DNA of 64,000 nucleotides from Owenia fusiformis. Taxonomy: Eukaryota; Annelida; Polychaeta; Sabellida; Oweniidae. Numbering within the stretch: the first letter of the stretch is position 1; the number at the start of each line of letters is the position of its first letter. This document shows, in pieces, positions 13,405-28,400 of this stretch. The position numbers and the translations under genes were made by a program. The stretch spans positions 34,043,259-34,107,258 of the forward strand of contig CAIIXF020000009.1 of assembly GCA_903813345.2 (NCBI GenBank). The letters are read 5' to 3'. A model generated the notes under the pieces. That model searched no databases. It saw nothing but the letters and a program-made list of their open reading frames with translations, and had not been told where the DNA came from.

Positions 13405-13440
13405 TTATATGTTACTGATGTTCATTCTCTCCAGTATGTC
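13405..13440 (-). CDS. PKD2: PKD2 exon 15 (last 11 residues and stop)
   Basis: A TTTCTTTCAG acceptor is followed by [11 protein letters not shown] and TAA, in phase 0 with exon 14. It replaces the Gly/Ser-rich end of the human protein; the final hydrophobic residue is kept (..NI against ..HV). The intron upstream is about 2.1 kb. Confidence 0.85.
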   Translation of the reverse strand, partial: DILERMNISNI

Positions 13441-16400
13441 CTGAAAGAAAGTAAAACAAAAAATTATTTTTAAGTTGATATGAAGTTGATATGATTGATC
13501 GAGCTCTGATGAAGGCAAGTCAAAATTTTTGAAAAGGTGTTATCAAAATTATTATTCCAATCGATCATTTTCAAAGTTATCAATATTATTTATCTAACTC
13601 TTGAGTGGCCAGAACACATAACTTATATACTTTACATTAATAACTTTATTGTTTTCATATGGTTGTGTTCTTTAGATATTGCCTATTGTGCACTCTTTGA
13701 ATTCATGTTATACATGTGCACATTATGTAATCTGAGTTTCTGTTAAATTATAAAACTTGCAATCCATCTTCAATAGATGAAAATGCACAAAATTAGGGTG
13801 TACAAGATATAATGCATTAAAATGAGGTGCCTAGTATAGGTATTTCACCTAATGAATGACCAAATATGACATCACAATTTTACTATGTGTCATCACATAG
13901 AAATGAGTATAAGTATATAATATCATATTAGGTAACCATTATGATATCACAAAATGACTGAAATGACATCACAAAGCAACAATAGTACATAGAACGATTG
14001 AACAATGCTGATCATATTTTGAAAAAATGTGCCATTTCTTTTTTCTTGAGCAAGTGCATTTATCATATAAATCATTCAAGTCGTGCATCTAAACTCTAAT
14101 TGATATAAATACGTATCTAATTCACAGGCAACATCAAAAAGCAAAAGTATCAATTAATTCAAACAATGGCCTTGAGATGTCACTGGTAGTGTTTGTATGC
14201 ATTTAATTTTTGCATTTTCAAGAATTATAAACGTCAAAACTGTTCATCTTCTCAAAATGCAAAAAAGCAGGTGACAATTTGAAATATTCTGTAAAAATAT
14301 AAATGAGCCAGGCCACAGGAAAAGGGGTCTTATCACAGATTTTTTCACTATTCTGATTTTTTTGTTTATCTTAGAAAGCACAAAGAGACCTTTCAAATGA
14401 CCCATGGCTTATGTCTTAACAATTTTTCTTTGCATATAGAGACTTTGAATTTAGCACATTTTCCTCTAAATCTTGGGCACATTTTTGGCTCTGTAGCACA
14501 ATTCTAATTTTTGTGATAACACCGGTTTTCCTTTGGCCAGGCTCAAATGATGAAATCGAAAGACCAAGTTTGAAAAAAGAGTGCATTGTAATGCCAATTT
14601 TCTATAGCTACTAACAAAAAAACAATTAAGGCAATTGCAATAGATGCTTGTTCATCGTGGCAACTTGGAATGAAATTTCCCTAATATAAGAGAAGTTCCT
14701 CAGTTAAACTGCGCCAGGGTCTATTTCCCCAACATAGTAAAATAGATCTCCAATTCAATTGCCTATTTGCAAATACTCTGTAATGCCCTGGTCACATTTG
14801 CTCCAATACATCGGCCGGCACCCACCCGATTGAGTGTTTTGTTCAATATTGCATTCAATTTTGAACAACATATATATACTCAATCAGCCGGGCGCCGTAG
14901 TGAAAATCGGTGCAAATGTGACCAGGGCATTAATGAGGAAGGACAATTGATTTGCGAATATGTAACTTCATGGTGTTTGTGGAAACTGACCCTAGACAAC
15001 TATAAAATGCAAAACAGGACTCCATATGCAATGGCCTTAATTGTTATAACACAAAAACTTGTATTAACCTCTTAGTCTACAAGTCGGTCGACTAAAAGAA
15101 AACAACAAACAAATATTTGATGAACATTTTAAGAAATCAGTTGGTCTTCATTCCAATTCAAGCAGGACTCAGACAACATTTTAATGCATCAAAGATAAGA
15201 AATTTAAATCAAATATGTGAAAATTTACCAGTCTTAAACATTCTGCATAAGTGAGGGAATAAAATCATTTTTTTAAATTTTCATTTATTAAATTTGGGCT
15301 ATCTAATAATTGCAAATTTTATAATTTCAGTGAATGATATGAGAGATGAATGTGAGTCAAAACAATGACACATGTAATGTTAGTTATGACGACATTTATT
15401 AACAGAGTCATTTTAAATAACAGATATCAACATACCCTCTGGTTCATAATTAGACCCTTCCATTTTATGCAAATGGACTAAGTCATGTTCTACGAGATCG
15501 GAATCATTCAACTATAATTCTTACCTGATTGCCAGAACTTGGTCTGGAGCTTCTGGTCCTAGCGCCGCCACCCTGGCCATTACTGCCTGTGGGTGACGTC
15601 CCCCGGGGACTCCCACCTATAGATGGCTCACTATCCCATCTTTCAAGTTCTTCTCGAACTAATTTTTCCATTTGGTCTCTTTTTGCTTCATCCGTGTGTC
15701 CATCCGACTGAAGTACAAATTAATCAAAACAATCAATTTATTATCTTCTACTTAATCATCTAAAAAGTATTGATTTTAAGCAATACGTGAATAAGTTAAA
15801 TAGTTTCTAAATTACAAACCCATATTATTGCTTTGAAAAGGCTATTTTTGGCTCAGATGTATATCGTACCTCTGTTATACTATCTAATATTTTTCCCATT
15901 GTTTCTCTTCTTTTTAATTTTGCTTTTTCCATTGCTTCTAACTTGACTAAGACAGCGTCTATTTTTGAGACTATGCTGCCTATACTGTGTTCCATTCTGT
16001 CTACCCGCCTGGACAGGACTGTGAATTCTTCGTATGATACACCGTTGACTGCACGTCCACTACGGGATGATTTAGTGCCACTTTCTTCATCATCTGAATC
16101 TTCACCGCTGTCCTCGCCAAAGCTGACGCGACTGCCCCGTGTGACATCTTGGCGTTTGTTTTGTGCTTTTTCTTCCAGTTCTTCAAATTCCTTGTTCAGT
16201 TGCTCCTGTAAGAACCAAGTAAACATATTGACTTATACGCATAGATTTTCAAGATGCATGCTTTTTCTCATATACAACACTTGGTCAGAGAAATATCTGG
16301 AAGCAAAGATATTTTCTGCATGCTCACCTAGAACAGTGAAAGTGACATATTTGAACCATGATTCAGAACTAAGAGGCACATAATATCAACATGCACTTAT

Positions 16401-19400
16401 TCATACTTAATCAATTTACAATATAGTGAGAAACATACACCAAATCAACAAATTTTACATTAATGTTTAAATTTACGCCAATGGTTTAATATTAAATTTT
16501 CTTTCAAATGGGCTTTTAAAAGGATAATATAAAACAACTTATCTAGACTGATTCATGGAGCAGTGTTTGTGGAATGGGATTGTAATGATTTCTGAATATA
16601 CGAAGTTGAACAAAACAAAGGTCAAACTCCTTTGTAGGGGACGATGTTCATTAAAAGGAAAGGTATTAAGGGATTAAATTCGTAAACTTTGATTGGTGCA
16701 TAGTTGAAATTATGAAAAAAACATATGTTTTGGTGGCTAGGTTTAAAATGTGCATGCACACAGCCAAAAAATACATCAGTCCAGTCATGCTTTTTCAGGT
16801 GTTTCTCTATTTTTTCTAAATTCCCAAATTTCCATCATCTTCCACGTAGGGGGCAGCCCCAGGTGAAATAACCATATAGGTCAAAGGTCGTTGGAAGACT
16901 CTTACAAACTAGTGATTTTAGCATAATTTCATGTTCATACTCATATTCTGTGATTCACAATGAGAGGCATGACCAAAATGTTGTATTGTTTACAGGCACT
17001 CAAACCAATCGTGAATTGCTGAAAGTTGACAGACGGTCTTTTTTGATCACCCAGGATAGTATGTTTTCTACTGTTAAGAAAGTTCCGAAATTGGCAGAAT
17101 AATAGTAACCTCAGAAAATATCTTTCATGGGTCACTAAAATGACCTGGGTGATCGAAAATTGACGACAGTATTATCACACTCCACAGTGCACATTTATGC
17201 ATGGAGACCTTAAAATGATATATTAAAGGAATTTAAGGGGAACACACTGTAATAATAGGAAATGATGTAATAGGAAATGGTGTCAATGTCTACTGTCTAG
17301 GCAGTCACAAAATATTTGTGCAAGAACCATTGCCTTTTACACTGTGACATATTTGCACTATTGCTGCACAGGGACAAAACAGGAATGCATATCATCTAGG
17401 TTTCAATATACTCGACCTCTATATCTGTAAGCCAACCTTTTTAAGCACTGTAAAAAAGAATTTAAAGTCTACCATCTAAAATATAAAAATGGCCACTAAT
17501 ACTACAAGAAGTTGCCCAGTGATGATGTTAATACAAAGGAATTATCATATTTCAATCAATTACATTAATTATCATATTTCAATCAATTACATGTACATGT
17601 TTATGTAATTTGTTAGACTATACAACTGGGCAACTTTGCAAAAGTAACCATTGGAGCAAGACAATTAAAAAATATAAATTTCAATACAGTGTAAGATTTA
17701 ATAAAAACACCCTATTCATCAATTTAGGGAATTAAACTTACTAAAGCATGAAATTAATAACTAAGTAAAATTAAAGATATTCAACAAAAATGAGGGGTTT
17801 AAATCAACTAAAGAATAAAATGAATAATTGAATATAATTCAATAAATAAGAGATATACCCTATTCACCAATTTAGGGATTAAATAAACTAAAGAATAAAA
17901 TGATTTACTCGAAGAAAATAATCAAGTTAAAGTTTAGATATAGACAATTATTTTACATTTGTCTCAAAAATATGTAAAAATGGACATTTTGATCAGAAAC
18001 ATAACAAAGTCTGTATATAACGCACATATCTATAAGCTTTAATGATTTTAACCCTTTTCAGTCTAAGTAAAGGCATCTTAATTTTAGTTTTTTCTAAGTA
18101 CAGTTACATGTACCTACAAAACAATAACTCTTTTTTTTTTTACAAAACAATAACTCGACTCAACATTGTGAATTTGTTTCAAATGACACTCTGTAGACTG
18201 GAGAGGGTTAAATAGCGTGGACTGAAATAAACACAAAATTGGCAACCAATTATAGTAAACATCCTTACTCCAGTATGTGTGCCCATAGCCAGTTGGATCT
18301 GAGCCTAAAAGTGCAGAAAGGCCCTAATATTTAAGTGAAGTCATGCCCTAATATTCAAGTGCAGACATGCCCTAATATTGAAGTGCAGACATGCCCTAAT
18401 ATTTAAGTGCAGACATGCCTGAGGCTATACTACTATGCAAAACATTTATTTTTTCTTTCTTTAGTACATGCATACTGTAACATAATACTATATAAGTAAA
18501 CAGTAGTACAACATGCACAAACATAAAATTTCCCAAATACTGAACCTATATTAAATTGGAAATAATTACTACAGTGTATTGAAATGAATAATACTGTTAA
18601 CTTTGTAGCTACATTCTATTATTTCTTGTTTCACTAAATCTATTACACTACTCAATAAAGATCAACCTGGTCATGCAAATTCTATCTTGAAAAAAGTTGA
18701 GTTTTTCTAGCATCCTAAAACAAGCATGCTGGGTCCCATCATGTGCACTTTTTTCCATAGAAAAGTATGCCCGGCTGATCATCCTTTAGTGTTTCTATGG
18801 GGGCCAACATGCTAATAACAATATACAAAATCTATACACATGCATACATATACTGTTTTCCCAAATGCATTCAAGTTCTCTGCTTAATCTCCTTATAGTT
18901 CACCCCCTTTGCCACTAAAGATCGTCCAAGTATGTTTACCTTTTGTCCTTCCAGATCTGCCTGCATTTTCCTCTGCTCCCCTTCATCGAGAATTCTGTCT
19001 CCATCCAGATCATATTTGGCAAACACAGCCTCGATTTCAGCTTCGGCATAACCACGACTAAAATTAAATTCATACATTAAACCTTTATGCAATTGTATTT
19101 GGTAAGTGTGGCCTATCAATCCTTCTGATTTTAGGAGTTTTAAGCAAAAGGTGTCAGAAATTAGTTTATAAAATATAGCAAAGAATTCTCTATAAACATG
19201 CAATATTTTCATTAATTCCAAATTAAGTTCATCAAACATTTTCTTCATTCTTACGTCTTGAGATCCTGACGCCATTCATCAAAGTCCAATTGTTTGTCAT
19301 TGTTGATGTCAGCTGTGACGAGGGCTTTCTGGATGTCAATGATCTTGTCACGCTTGAAGTTGAGTTTGTCCATCATTTTGTCATAGCCCTGAAAGAAAAT

Positions 19401-22400
19401 CATATTTTTTGTTGATTTTTACCTTCAGGTGAGTTTTATACTAAGCAAAGATGAAGGATTTTCACACTTTTACAGCTAAAACAATTTGTTCACTCTGCTT
19501 TCCTAAATATACAAGCCAACATTACTTATATTATAAATATTCAAACCAAAATACTTACTCTCTTGAAATAGTCACCCATTTCAAACTCGTTCTTCTGGTT
19601 GGCGATGTCAGCTTTCACTTCAGAGTAGGTGTCATTAATGATGGCCAAGAACATGTTCAAGAGAACAAAGAACACGAAGAACACATACAAGATGAAGTAG
19701 GTGGGTCCAAGGACACGGTGGGCATTTTCCAGCTCATGGAAGTTGAAGTCACCAAGGATGATACGGAACAAAGTGAAGCTGGAATAATTAAAAAAATTAT
19801 CCATTTTAGACATGTGCAAGTCGACAAAACTGTAAGCAACATTTAGAAATGATCAACCAAAATGTGCTTTAATATATATAATATATTTGATATTTCTTGT
19901 TGAAGCTGATGTATTTGTATATCAAATATAACATCAAAAGCACCTAATATATGTGGGCATCCACATAAAAATAACATTTAAAATCATATGATTTTTTAAA
20001 AATAAATTACTGTATTTGTCTTTAATTTGGCGAAGCACCCTCGGTTATAACTGGGCTGTTGAAATTTATATTAACAACAAGAAATATTAAAGAAATTGTT
20101 CATCAACAATACTGACAGTGTCTTGAATTGGGTTGGATGGAAGAATATATTGGACACTTGAAAATCCGCCAAATTAAATAGACACCAATAGGCCCAAAAA
20201 ATACAAAATCGCCAAATTGAGTAGCGCCAAATTAAAGACAAATACAGTATTATGTTTGAGGAATGACAAGAAATGGTATCCATCCACAAGATTCTGCTTT
20301 ATCTGATTCTACATGTAACAAAGATAATTATGAATACTTACATGGCATTTCCGAAGGTGCTGAAATCACGGACCTGAGTACCGAAGATAAGGTAACCAAG
20401 CTGAGCGAAAGCCAAGAAGATGATGAAGAACATGATGGCGAATCCAGCCAAGTCCTTGCTGCATCGAGCCAAGGTGGAGGAGAGCTGGGTCATTGTCTTG
20501 TTGAAGCTGATGTATTTGAACACCTGGAGTAGAATAAATACATAGCTATGAGGGAGGGAGGTATTTGGGAAATAAATTATGACATGGTCACAAGGGGTTA
20601 GTTCAGCTTGTATTTTCTGTATTCAGATCCTGTAACGATAGAACAGCATGGCTCAATGTGGCATAATTAAAAACAGGGATACTGAATTGGTTGATAAGGA
20701 TTTGTGTAATTTTTCCAATATCTAGTATGATCATTTAGGCCATGCACATTGCTTTCAGTTGAGTATTCAGTTTCTCATTTTTATCAAGAACTTTATTTTT
20801 TGACTTTTCACTATGTACAATAGCCAAAATCCTGAGAAGCAGTCCAAACCTTGATCCAGGCCAAGAAAACAGCGATGGCAACAGCGCTGTTGAACTGCAC
20901 TTGCCAGTAACTCAAGAACTCGAAGTCAGGGAACTTATCAGGTGTGTCAAGAAGGGTTGAGAGCATATCTCCAACAGCAATGGTCCTGTAGACGTTGAAA
21001 GCGATGCACACAATGGAGATGAGGATGACAAGGATGTCGAGGATGTTCCAGACCTTCTTGAAGTAAGCCAGTCTGTGACGCTTGATCTAAAACAATGAAT
21101 ATGATGGATAATTAATTCAAGAGGTCAAGAATGTTTTTAATTCAAATTTTGTTGAAATAAGAGGTCCATAAATGCATGGAATCTTAATCCTGACTCTTAT
21201 TAGAAAATTAAGATTTCATTACTGGAATAACATTATAGAATACTTTTAACAAAGGCATATAATTTATTTCATAATACGGATACCAGGTAATCAGGTAATG
21301 CATCTTTTACATTTCTTTTTTCAGGAACAATGCAAATAGATAGTATCAGATACAAACCTCAATAATTTCCTCAACGCTGTAGTACAGAATGAACAGAGCA
21401 AAGATGCATTCACAGGCCAACACAAAGAAATCTGAGACAGAGACATATCGGATCAATTTGACTGTTCGGAAACTGGATTGTGGGATGGCACCTCCTGTGG
21501 GAGGGAATTCAACGACGAGGCTAGAATAGAAAAATTACAATGTTTTATTACTTCATTGCTGTATGGCATAAATATGCATCAACATTAAGAGATGAATTTT
21601 CACAAGAAAAACAATACATGCAATTTGATTTGTAATTAATATTGCAGAATCAAACAATTATCATACATTCAAATACATGAAAACACAAACAGAGATATTG
21701 GAAAATTAAAGATAATTTAAGAGAAAAATTACCGAACAACGCAGAACAGGTTAATGTTGGCATTATAGACAGTGAAGTCTATGAACACAGCTCTGGTACC
21801 ACGATCCAACCAAAGGTTCTCCCTCAGTTCCTTCAGAATTTCCAGAGATTCTGCTTTCTTTCGTGCCAAGTTCGCAATGTAACCACCACCTCCATAGGTC
21901 TCTATGAGACCAGCATGACTTGAACCATCTAGTTCCGCTTCAGTATTATAGGTCCAACTAGAATACAATGCATAAATGGTAGGAAAATTTGGAGGATTGC
22001 AGATATCATATTTCAAGATATCATATTTTAAGTGATTTGATTAACACCAATTTTAACACAGGGGGAACTGCCATTTAAAATGAGTCACATTGTCATACAG
22101 AAAGAAAAGAAGCTTATTTGTTAACTTACGCAGAGCCATTCATCTTGCCGAATGGGTTCTTATCTTCAATACTCTCAGCATAGTTGTCATAGCACTGAGT
22201 GATATCTTTCTTGAAGTCGTCATGTACAACGCAGGAATTGTTCAGAACCTAAAATAAGGGATTCCACTTAAGTAAAAAGGCTTATGAGTGTTTTAATACA
22301 CATTTGGTCCGACATGTTCATTTTAATCTCATTTTCTATGCAAAATATGTATACCAATAAAAACTGAGAAAATTTTGAGCAAATTGCATTACTAGTATTG

Positions 22401-25400
22401 GTATTAATCAGGAATACCAGTACAGTATGTGTAAATATAGGCTTAGGCTCAGTTTCAATTTAAACGTTTCTGTTGCCGTACCTTGAGTTGTCTGAGACGG
22501 GGAATTCCGAGGAGTTTATTCTCATAGAAAATATATCCAAGCTCAGAGTCTGTGACGTTGCGGTCATTATACCATGTCTCCCAATACAGTCCATCCATCA
22601 GAGGTGTCTCAACGAACTACAAATAAAATAAAACAGATTTAATTAAAGATCATAAATACACTCCATTACACATGTAATACAAAAGTTACACTTTTGGAAA
22701 TTTAAAATGCCCAGGTAGAACTTTCCCCACACTTATTAGTACACACACAAAGGCAAAATAAATGTTCTCCAATTTTTGTACATTGCATGGATTTCAGCTA
22801 TATTCACACAAATTTCATAGAAATCTTTGGGGAGTAGAATGAGGGTGAATTGCTCATGATCTTTTAAATGAACAAACTAATTTTGTTCAATTTCAATAAA
22901 ACAAAAGATATTCAAATAAAACTTACTCTCCAGAAGTCCATCATAGTTGTCATGCCACGGAAAGTGTTCTTGGTGTCCGGGAATTGGGCGTCCAGAAATA
23001 GTTCGCTCATTACCTTGGTGTAGTAATACATCGTCGTACTTGTCATTCCGAAGGTCACTGAAAATATACAAGCACACAATATGACCAATTACATGTACAA
23101 TATATGCAAGTGAATGAAATCTTTCATGTTCTTGAAGTATGAGTTCATCATTCTATGGATTAGTGTTTAATATTGACAGTCAGTAACTGATCATGCATAT
23201 AAACAGTAATGATGTTGTTCCATAAATTTGCCATCTGAAATATAAACAAGGTTCATGATGTAAATGAAATCACACTATCAAGTATCCACAATAAGGTTAA
23301 TCACAGGTAGATGATACCCTGAAATGTGTACAAAGAAAATCTGACAAGTGGCTTTCTTTAAATCAAGATGACAAAAAGGCGATGTCACCAAAATCACAAT
23401 TAGGATAATGGTTATGTTCAAGCTACCATGATGACTTTATCCCACTGGTTGTGTGAAAAAAGCATATAACTGCTGACATCCATGATAAAATTGACAAACT
23501 GATGTATCAGTTGATTATGTTCAAGAAATTATAAAATGAATGTTTAGGAATTTAATAGATGGCAGAGTCAAACCTGCATTCAATAGAAATCATTAATTTA
23601 TTCTTAATCTACATTAAAGAATGATAATATGCAAATACAGAATCAATGCACTGTTTTTATTGGTTATACAGAGCTTTACAAGATTCCAATCAATAAATAA
23701 TAAGATCAGACATAAAACCAATGTTTTACAGTTACTTAAAAATTACAAGAATAATTTAGATTAAAAGGTTTATGTATTCACCATCTCAGCACACTTTTTC
23801 AATTTCTAAGATTAATAACTAGAAAATCAGAAATCTAGACCCAGAAAAATAATTCTGTAAATCTAGAAGGATAGCCGGTAGTTTCTATTACACGACTTTA
23901 TTGATGTAAATCTATTGTTCCGTATATCTACTTGATGAATCTTTTATCGACTCTTTCATTGTATTATTACATTGACGTCAAACTAAACATAAATAATTCA
24001 CCAACTGGGAAAACACAATACCTGAGGTAATTTCAATGCCTGTGTATCAACTATACTAATTAGATTTTAATAATATATTGAAACTTATATTAGGAAGTGT
24101 ACATCAAGTATTCAACACATCAGATATGGTGGATAAAATAAACAAATAAAAATAAAACAAGGGACATTCAAACTTTTGATATCTTAATATCACTTCTTGG
24201 TGGTGTTTGTAATACTACAACACTTCTTTGATTCAAAAGTGTTGTTTTTTAAGATCAAAAAATTGTTTCGAAATACAGATACTTGTTTCAAAGTCGATTG
24301 CAAGTGATTTGGACAATAAAAGCTTTTTTGAAAGGAATAGATTAGAATCTGACTTTTGCTTGGCAATATTAAATATAAAAATGCAATCCACTGCTGTTGG
24401 TGGTTTGAAATACATGTACTTCACTTCTTTGTTTCAAAAGTGTTTCCTTTTAAAGATTTAGAAATTGCTTCAAAATACAATCATATACTTGCATTGATAA
24501 TGATATTGATGTATCTTAGATTAAATGTTTACTATTGCATTTTGGGCTTTGATAATGAATGCATAGAAGTTAGGTGAATCTAACTGTTTTTCTCTCTCCA
24601 TCCTTTTTACTTTTAGATTGAAATCATGCGTAAGGCAATGATGTAGTTCAAGACTAAAGGGCTTACTGTAGATTGGGTTAATTTAGCGCTACTTAATTTG
24701 GTGATTTTGCCATTTTTGGCATATTGGTGGCTATTTAATTAGGCAGACACTAGGCCTTGGATATTGCTCTGATGCCACAACTACCATATACACTGGAACA
24801 AAATACAAATTGTTACTCCCATTGCTTCAATTCAATACTATATATATAGTAATTTATTATTGAAGCGATTCCCCTGAACCAATTTAAAAGTGGCATGTTC
24901 TGATTATCACCCTTATCCTTTTCAGATTTTGTAAAAACTAAACTAGAAGTGACTAAAACACACTATACGAAATTCCTGAGGATCCTCTCGAAATTTTGGT
25001 GAAGATGTAAATTGGCAGTTTTTTCTATTTCGCCAAATTAAAGCGGGCACCAAATTAACCCAATCTACAGTATATCACACTTTCCTGTTGTAGAAATATT
25101 GAATCCAAGGGTTTATATCACACTTTCCTGTTGGGCTGCAGAGATATTGATCTAATGTATAATTGAAGGATGCAGTGTTGTTTTCAGAGATTGATTAACT
25201 TGAAACACGCAGGGTGAATTGATCTAAATATTCTAATCTCCAGGTCAATGTTCTATAATATTTTAACCAACTTAGTCTATAATCACATCTCCCTGTGATT
25301 TTTTCCAAGTAGCTGCAAAATGTTCATAGGATGGATTTTGTCAATTTTTGTTGATTTTTTCCATTTCAAAGATGCAAATGATCTTTTATGTGGGCGAAAG

Positions 25401-28400
25401 CTTGTTTTCAACTTCTCAAGTGGGGGTTGGGTCATAATGTATTTGTGGAGCTTATTTTATAAATTATAGGAAATTAAAATCTGAGAGAAATTAACATCAT
25501 CAAATGTCCTAAAAGATTGGCACTGTATTACACAAAATTTTGGGACATTGGGTAAAAAGTACACATGTAAATTATATTTCACTCTCTTCTGTGATTCATG
25601 GATGATACGTGCATGTAAAGGAATGAGAACATATCACGCAAACATTGTGTAAAGGTAATCAATGATTCTCAATGTAATGTAATATTTATGCCGATATTGG
25701 CATTTCCATTCAGCAATACCTCAGAGACCTGTTATTGATCTAAAAATAAAACAATAGTTTTTGTTTGTTTACTTGATTTCTTGTTTGTGAAATGCTTTGG
25801 AGATGTGATGCCTTAAAGTCTCCTAATCAATAAGGGATCTAAATTTTCAAAAAGTATTTTGTTGAACTGAAAGCTGTGATGAAGATGTATAAATACATCG
25901 AAAAATCGTAAATCTCAACATTTTGTTTTGTTTTTAAGATTGAATAGGATATTCCATGTACTTTGGCTTTATTTATAATAATCTTATTTAAATCACTGAA
26001 GTATCATTTAAACAACAGAGAGAAAATAGCAGCCTCTTTTTCATTTCAATTTCATTTCTATAGTAACTGTATTAAAACGCTTATCAATATGTACAGAGCA
26101 TATAGGAATATATTTTATAGATCTTTTTAACATTTTTCTTCATTTGCTTATTACGCTAACTACTTTCATATTGATTTTTATCATAAATACAATATGTATC
26201 ATTAAATGCAAAACCAACACTGATTTTTTCAAAAAATCCAATTATCAAATAGCAGGTTTTAACTAAGAATGCTATGAAGGAAGGATTGTGTACTCTTTTC
26301 TTATAATCACTGTGATCATACAGCTAGAGTGCGGATGTATGATATTATCTATTACTTGCTATATTCACTTTTCCAAACTAGTTTAAAGTTGTTTTAAACA
26401 TTATATTCTTGAAAACAATGAACTCATGAATTTGAATTTAATGCAGAAAATATTCCCTTTTTACAGTGAGTATAGCTCTGATATTGCGGCAAAATATAAT
26501 CTCATAAAACAAAATGTCTGCTCAACATTATCGAGAACACTGTCGGAATGTTAGTTTAGATCATTAAATATCGATCTGGTAATTGGACTTCATAGCCATC
26601 TGACAAACAATAAGAACAATGGTTGCTAGGTGAAACCGTATTGGCGTTATAATTCTAATAACAAGCCATCCGGTGTATGACAATTTATTTTACCTGAAGA
26701 CCCCAAGAATTGATCCCCGAGATCAATAATCATTATTCTTGTATGAAACACACCTTCGGATAGAAAACTTTAATGCTAAAAATGTTTTTTATTTCAGTTC
26801 CAAGTTTTTTTTGTTTATTCTTCGTGACAAGTAGTTCTACTCCAAATATTTACAATAACATCTTCAGGCTTGGGTAAACCACCCTTAGCTCTGATTTCTA
26901 GAGGTTCTAGGTCCTACATGTAGACCCTTAAGATCTAAAATGGCGCCTTATTCTGACCTCATTCTCAAAATGGGATAAAACTTGTAAAACGGGGTCAATT
27001 TGCCAGGTTTGCCTCATATAAAAATGATACTTACAAACACACAGAATGATCAGGAATACAAAGTAGACAACAAGCTCTCTAAGTGTCGTCTTGACATGCT
27101 TCTCGCGATCTCCTTTCGTATCTTCCGTATCACGCGTGGCCCACAGTGCTAAAAAACAACATAAAATGTTCTAATTTATACCAAATACTAATTTAATGTA
27201 ATATTCCCTCACCAGAAATCTCAGTTTCCATCAAAACTAAAACATTTTTTTCAAATAAAGATTGGTACTTTAAATGATCTCTACTTGCCTAAAATGACTT
27301 AAAGTTTTGACAAAACAGGTGATGAAAAGTTATAAGATAGCAAAATAAAGGGCATGTAAAGTATGTAAAGTATATCAAAAAAGAATCCACATAGTAAAAT
27401 AAGGATGAAATTAAAATGATGAGATCTAAAAATCAAGTTGCTCAGATGGAAAGCTACCCAAGAATAAATAAATCACAAACACATTAGATTTAACGGTAAA
27501 TTTTGATCTACATGTACAGATAATAATATCTACATTTGAACAAATTCTTTGAACTCAAATAGCTTCTTACCTGAAAACTTACTGGTTTAAAAATTCTCAT
27601 GTCATCTTAACTAAAATGATGATGCCAAAATAAAATGTTTTTGGTGTTTTTTGGTGTTTTTTTTAAAATGCCAGTATATCTTGTCAGTAAACCATATATT
27701 AGGATCATTTTTGGCTCTTGCAAGGGCCATTCATCCAAGATAGGTTTTACTGCATAGATACATAGACTCATGATATGAACTACATATACTAGATGAACTA
27801 ATAGAAAACATATAAAATAATACCAAATGTTACTAAAAATTACTCATATATATTATACATTGTACATTTAACAGCCATATATCCTAAATCTGACAACAAT
27901 AAAATAGTAAACTTTTTATATAAATACCTTAAACTTGGATTCCATGAAACCAATTTACAAATATATCTTACGGTACCTCACAACAAACATATTCAATGCC
28001 TTTGTAACTACATAAAGTCATTTGTATTTCTCCTGCTTCTTTCAGCCTTATTAAATACGAAACAGATCTTTGAATGTGTTACTCTATACTGGGAGAAATT
28101 GTGCAAGGTACTTTAAATGCAGACTTAACAATGCTGTGTAATTAGGACTGGGATATCCTGTTACATTTTCCATTCTGTGAGACCATCTCAAAGAATTGGC
28201 AGGATTAACATACCTACCAATAATACTTTTTTAGCCGAGATTTTCTATCAAATATGGAACATAACCTAAAATGTTACATATACATTCTCCTTGATTTAGT
28301 TATTTAGTCACAAATTAGGTGTAGAATTATAATGAAAGCAATTTGTGTATTACAATATACATTTTCCTTTCTTGCAATTTTCTAGAATTTGTTTTAAAAA

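Noticed and set aside
15943-16383. 146-codon plus-strand ORF
   Set aside because: Antisense shadow of PKD2 exon 13 (coiled coil).
19451-19846. 131-codon plus-strand ORF
   Set aside because: It is the antisense shadow of PKD2 exon 10, which has the conserved pore sequence.
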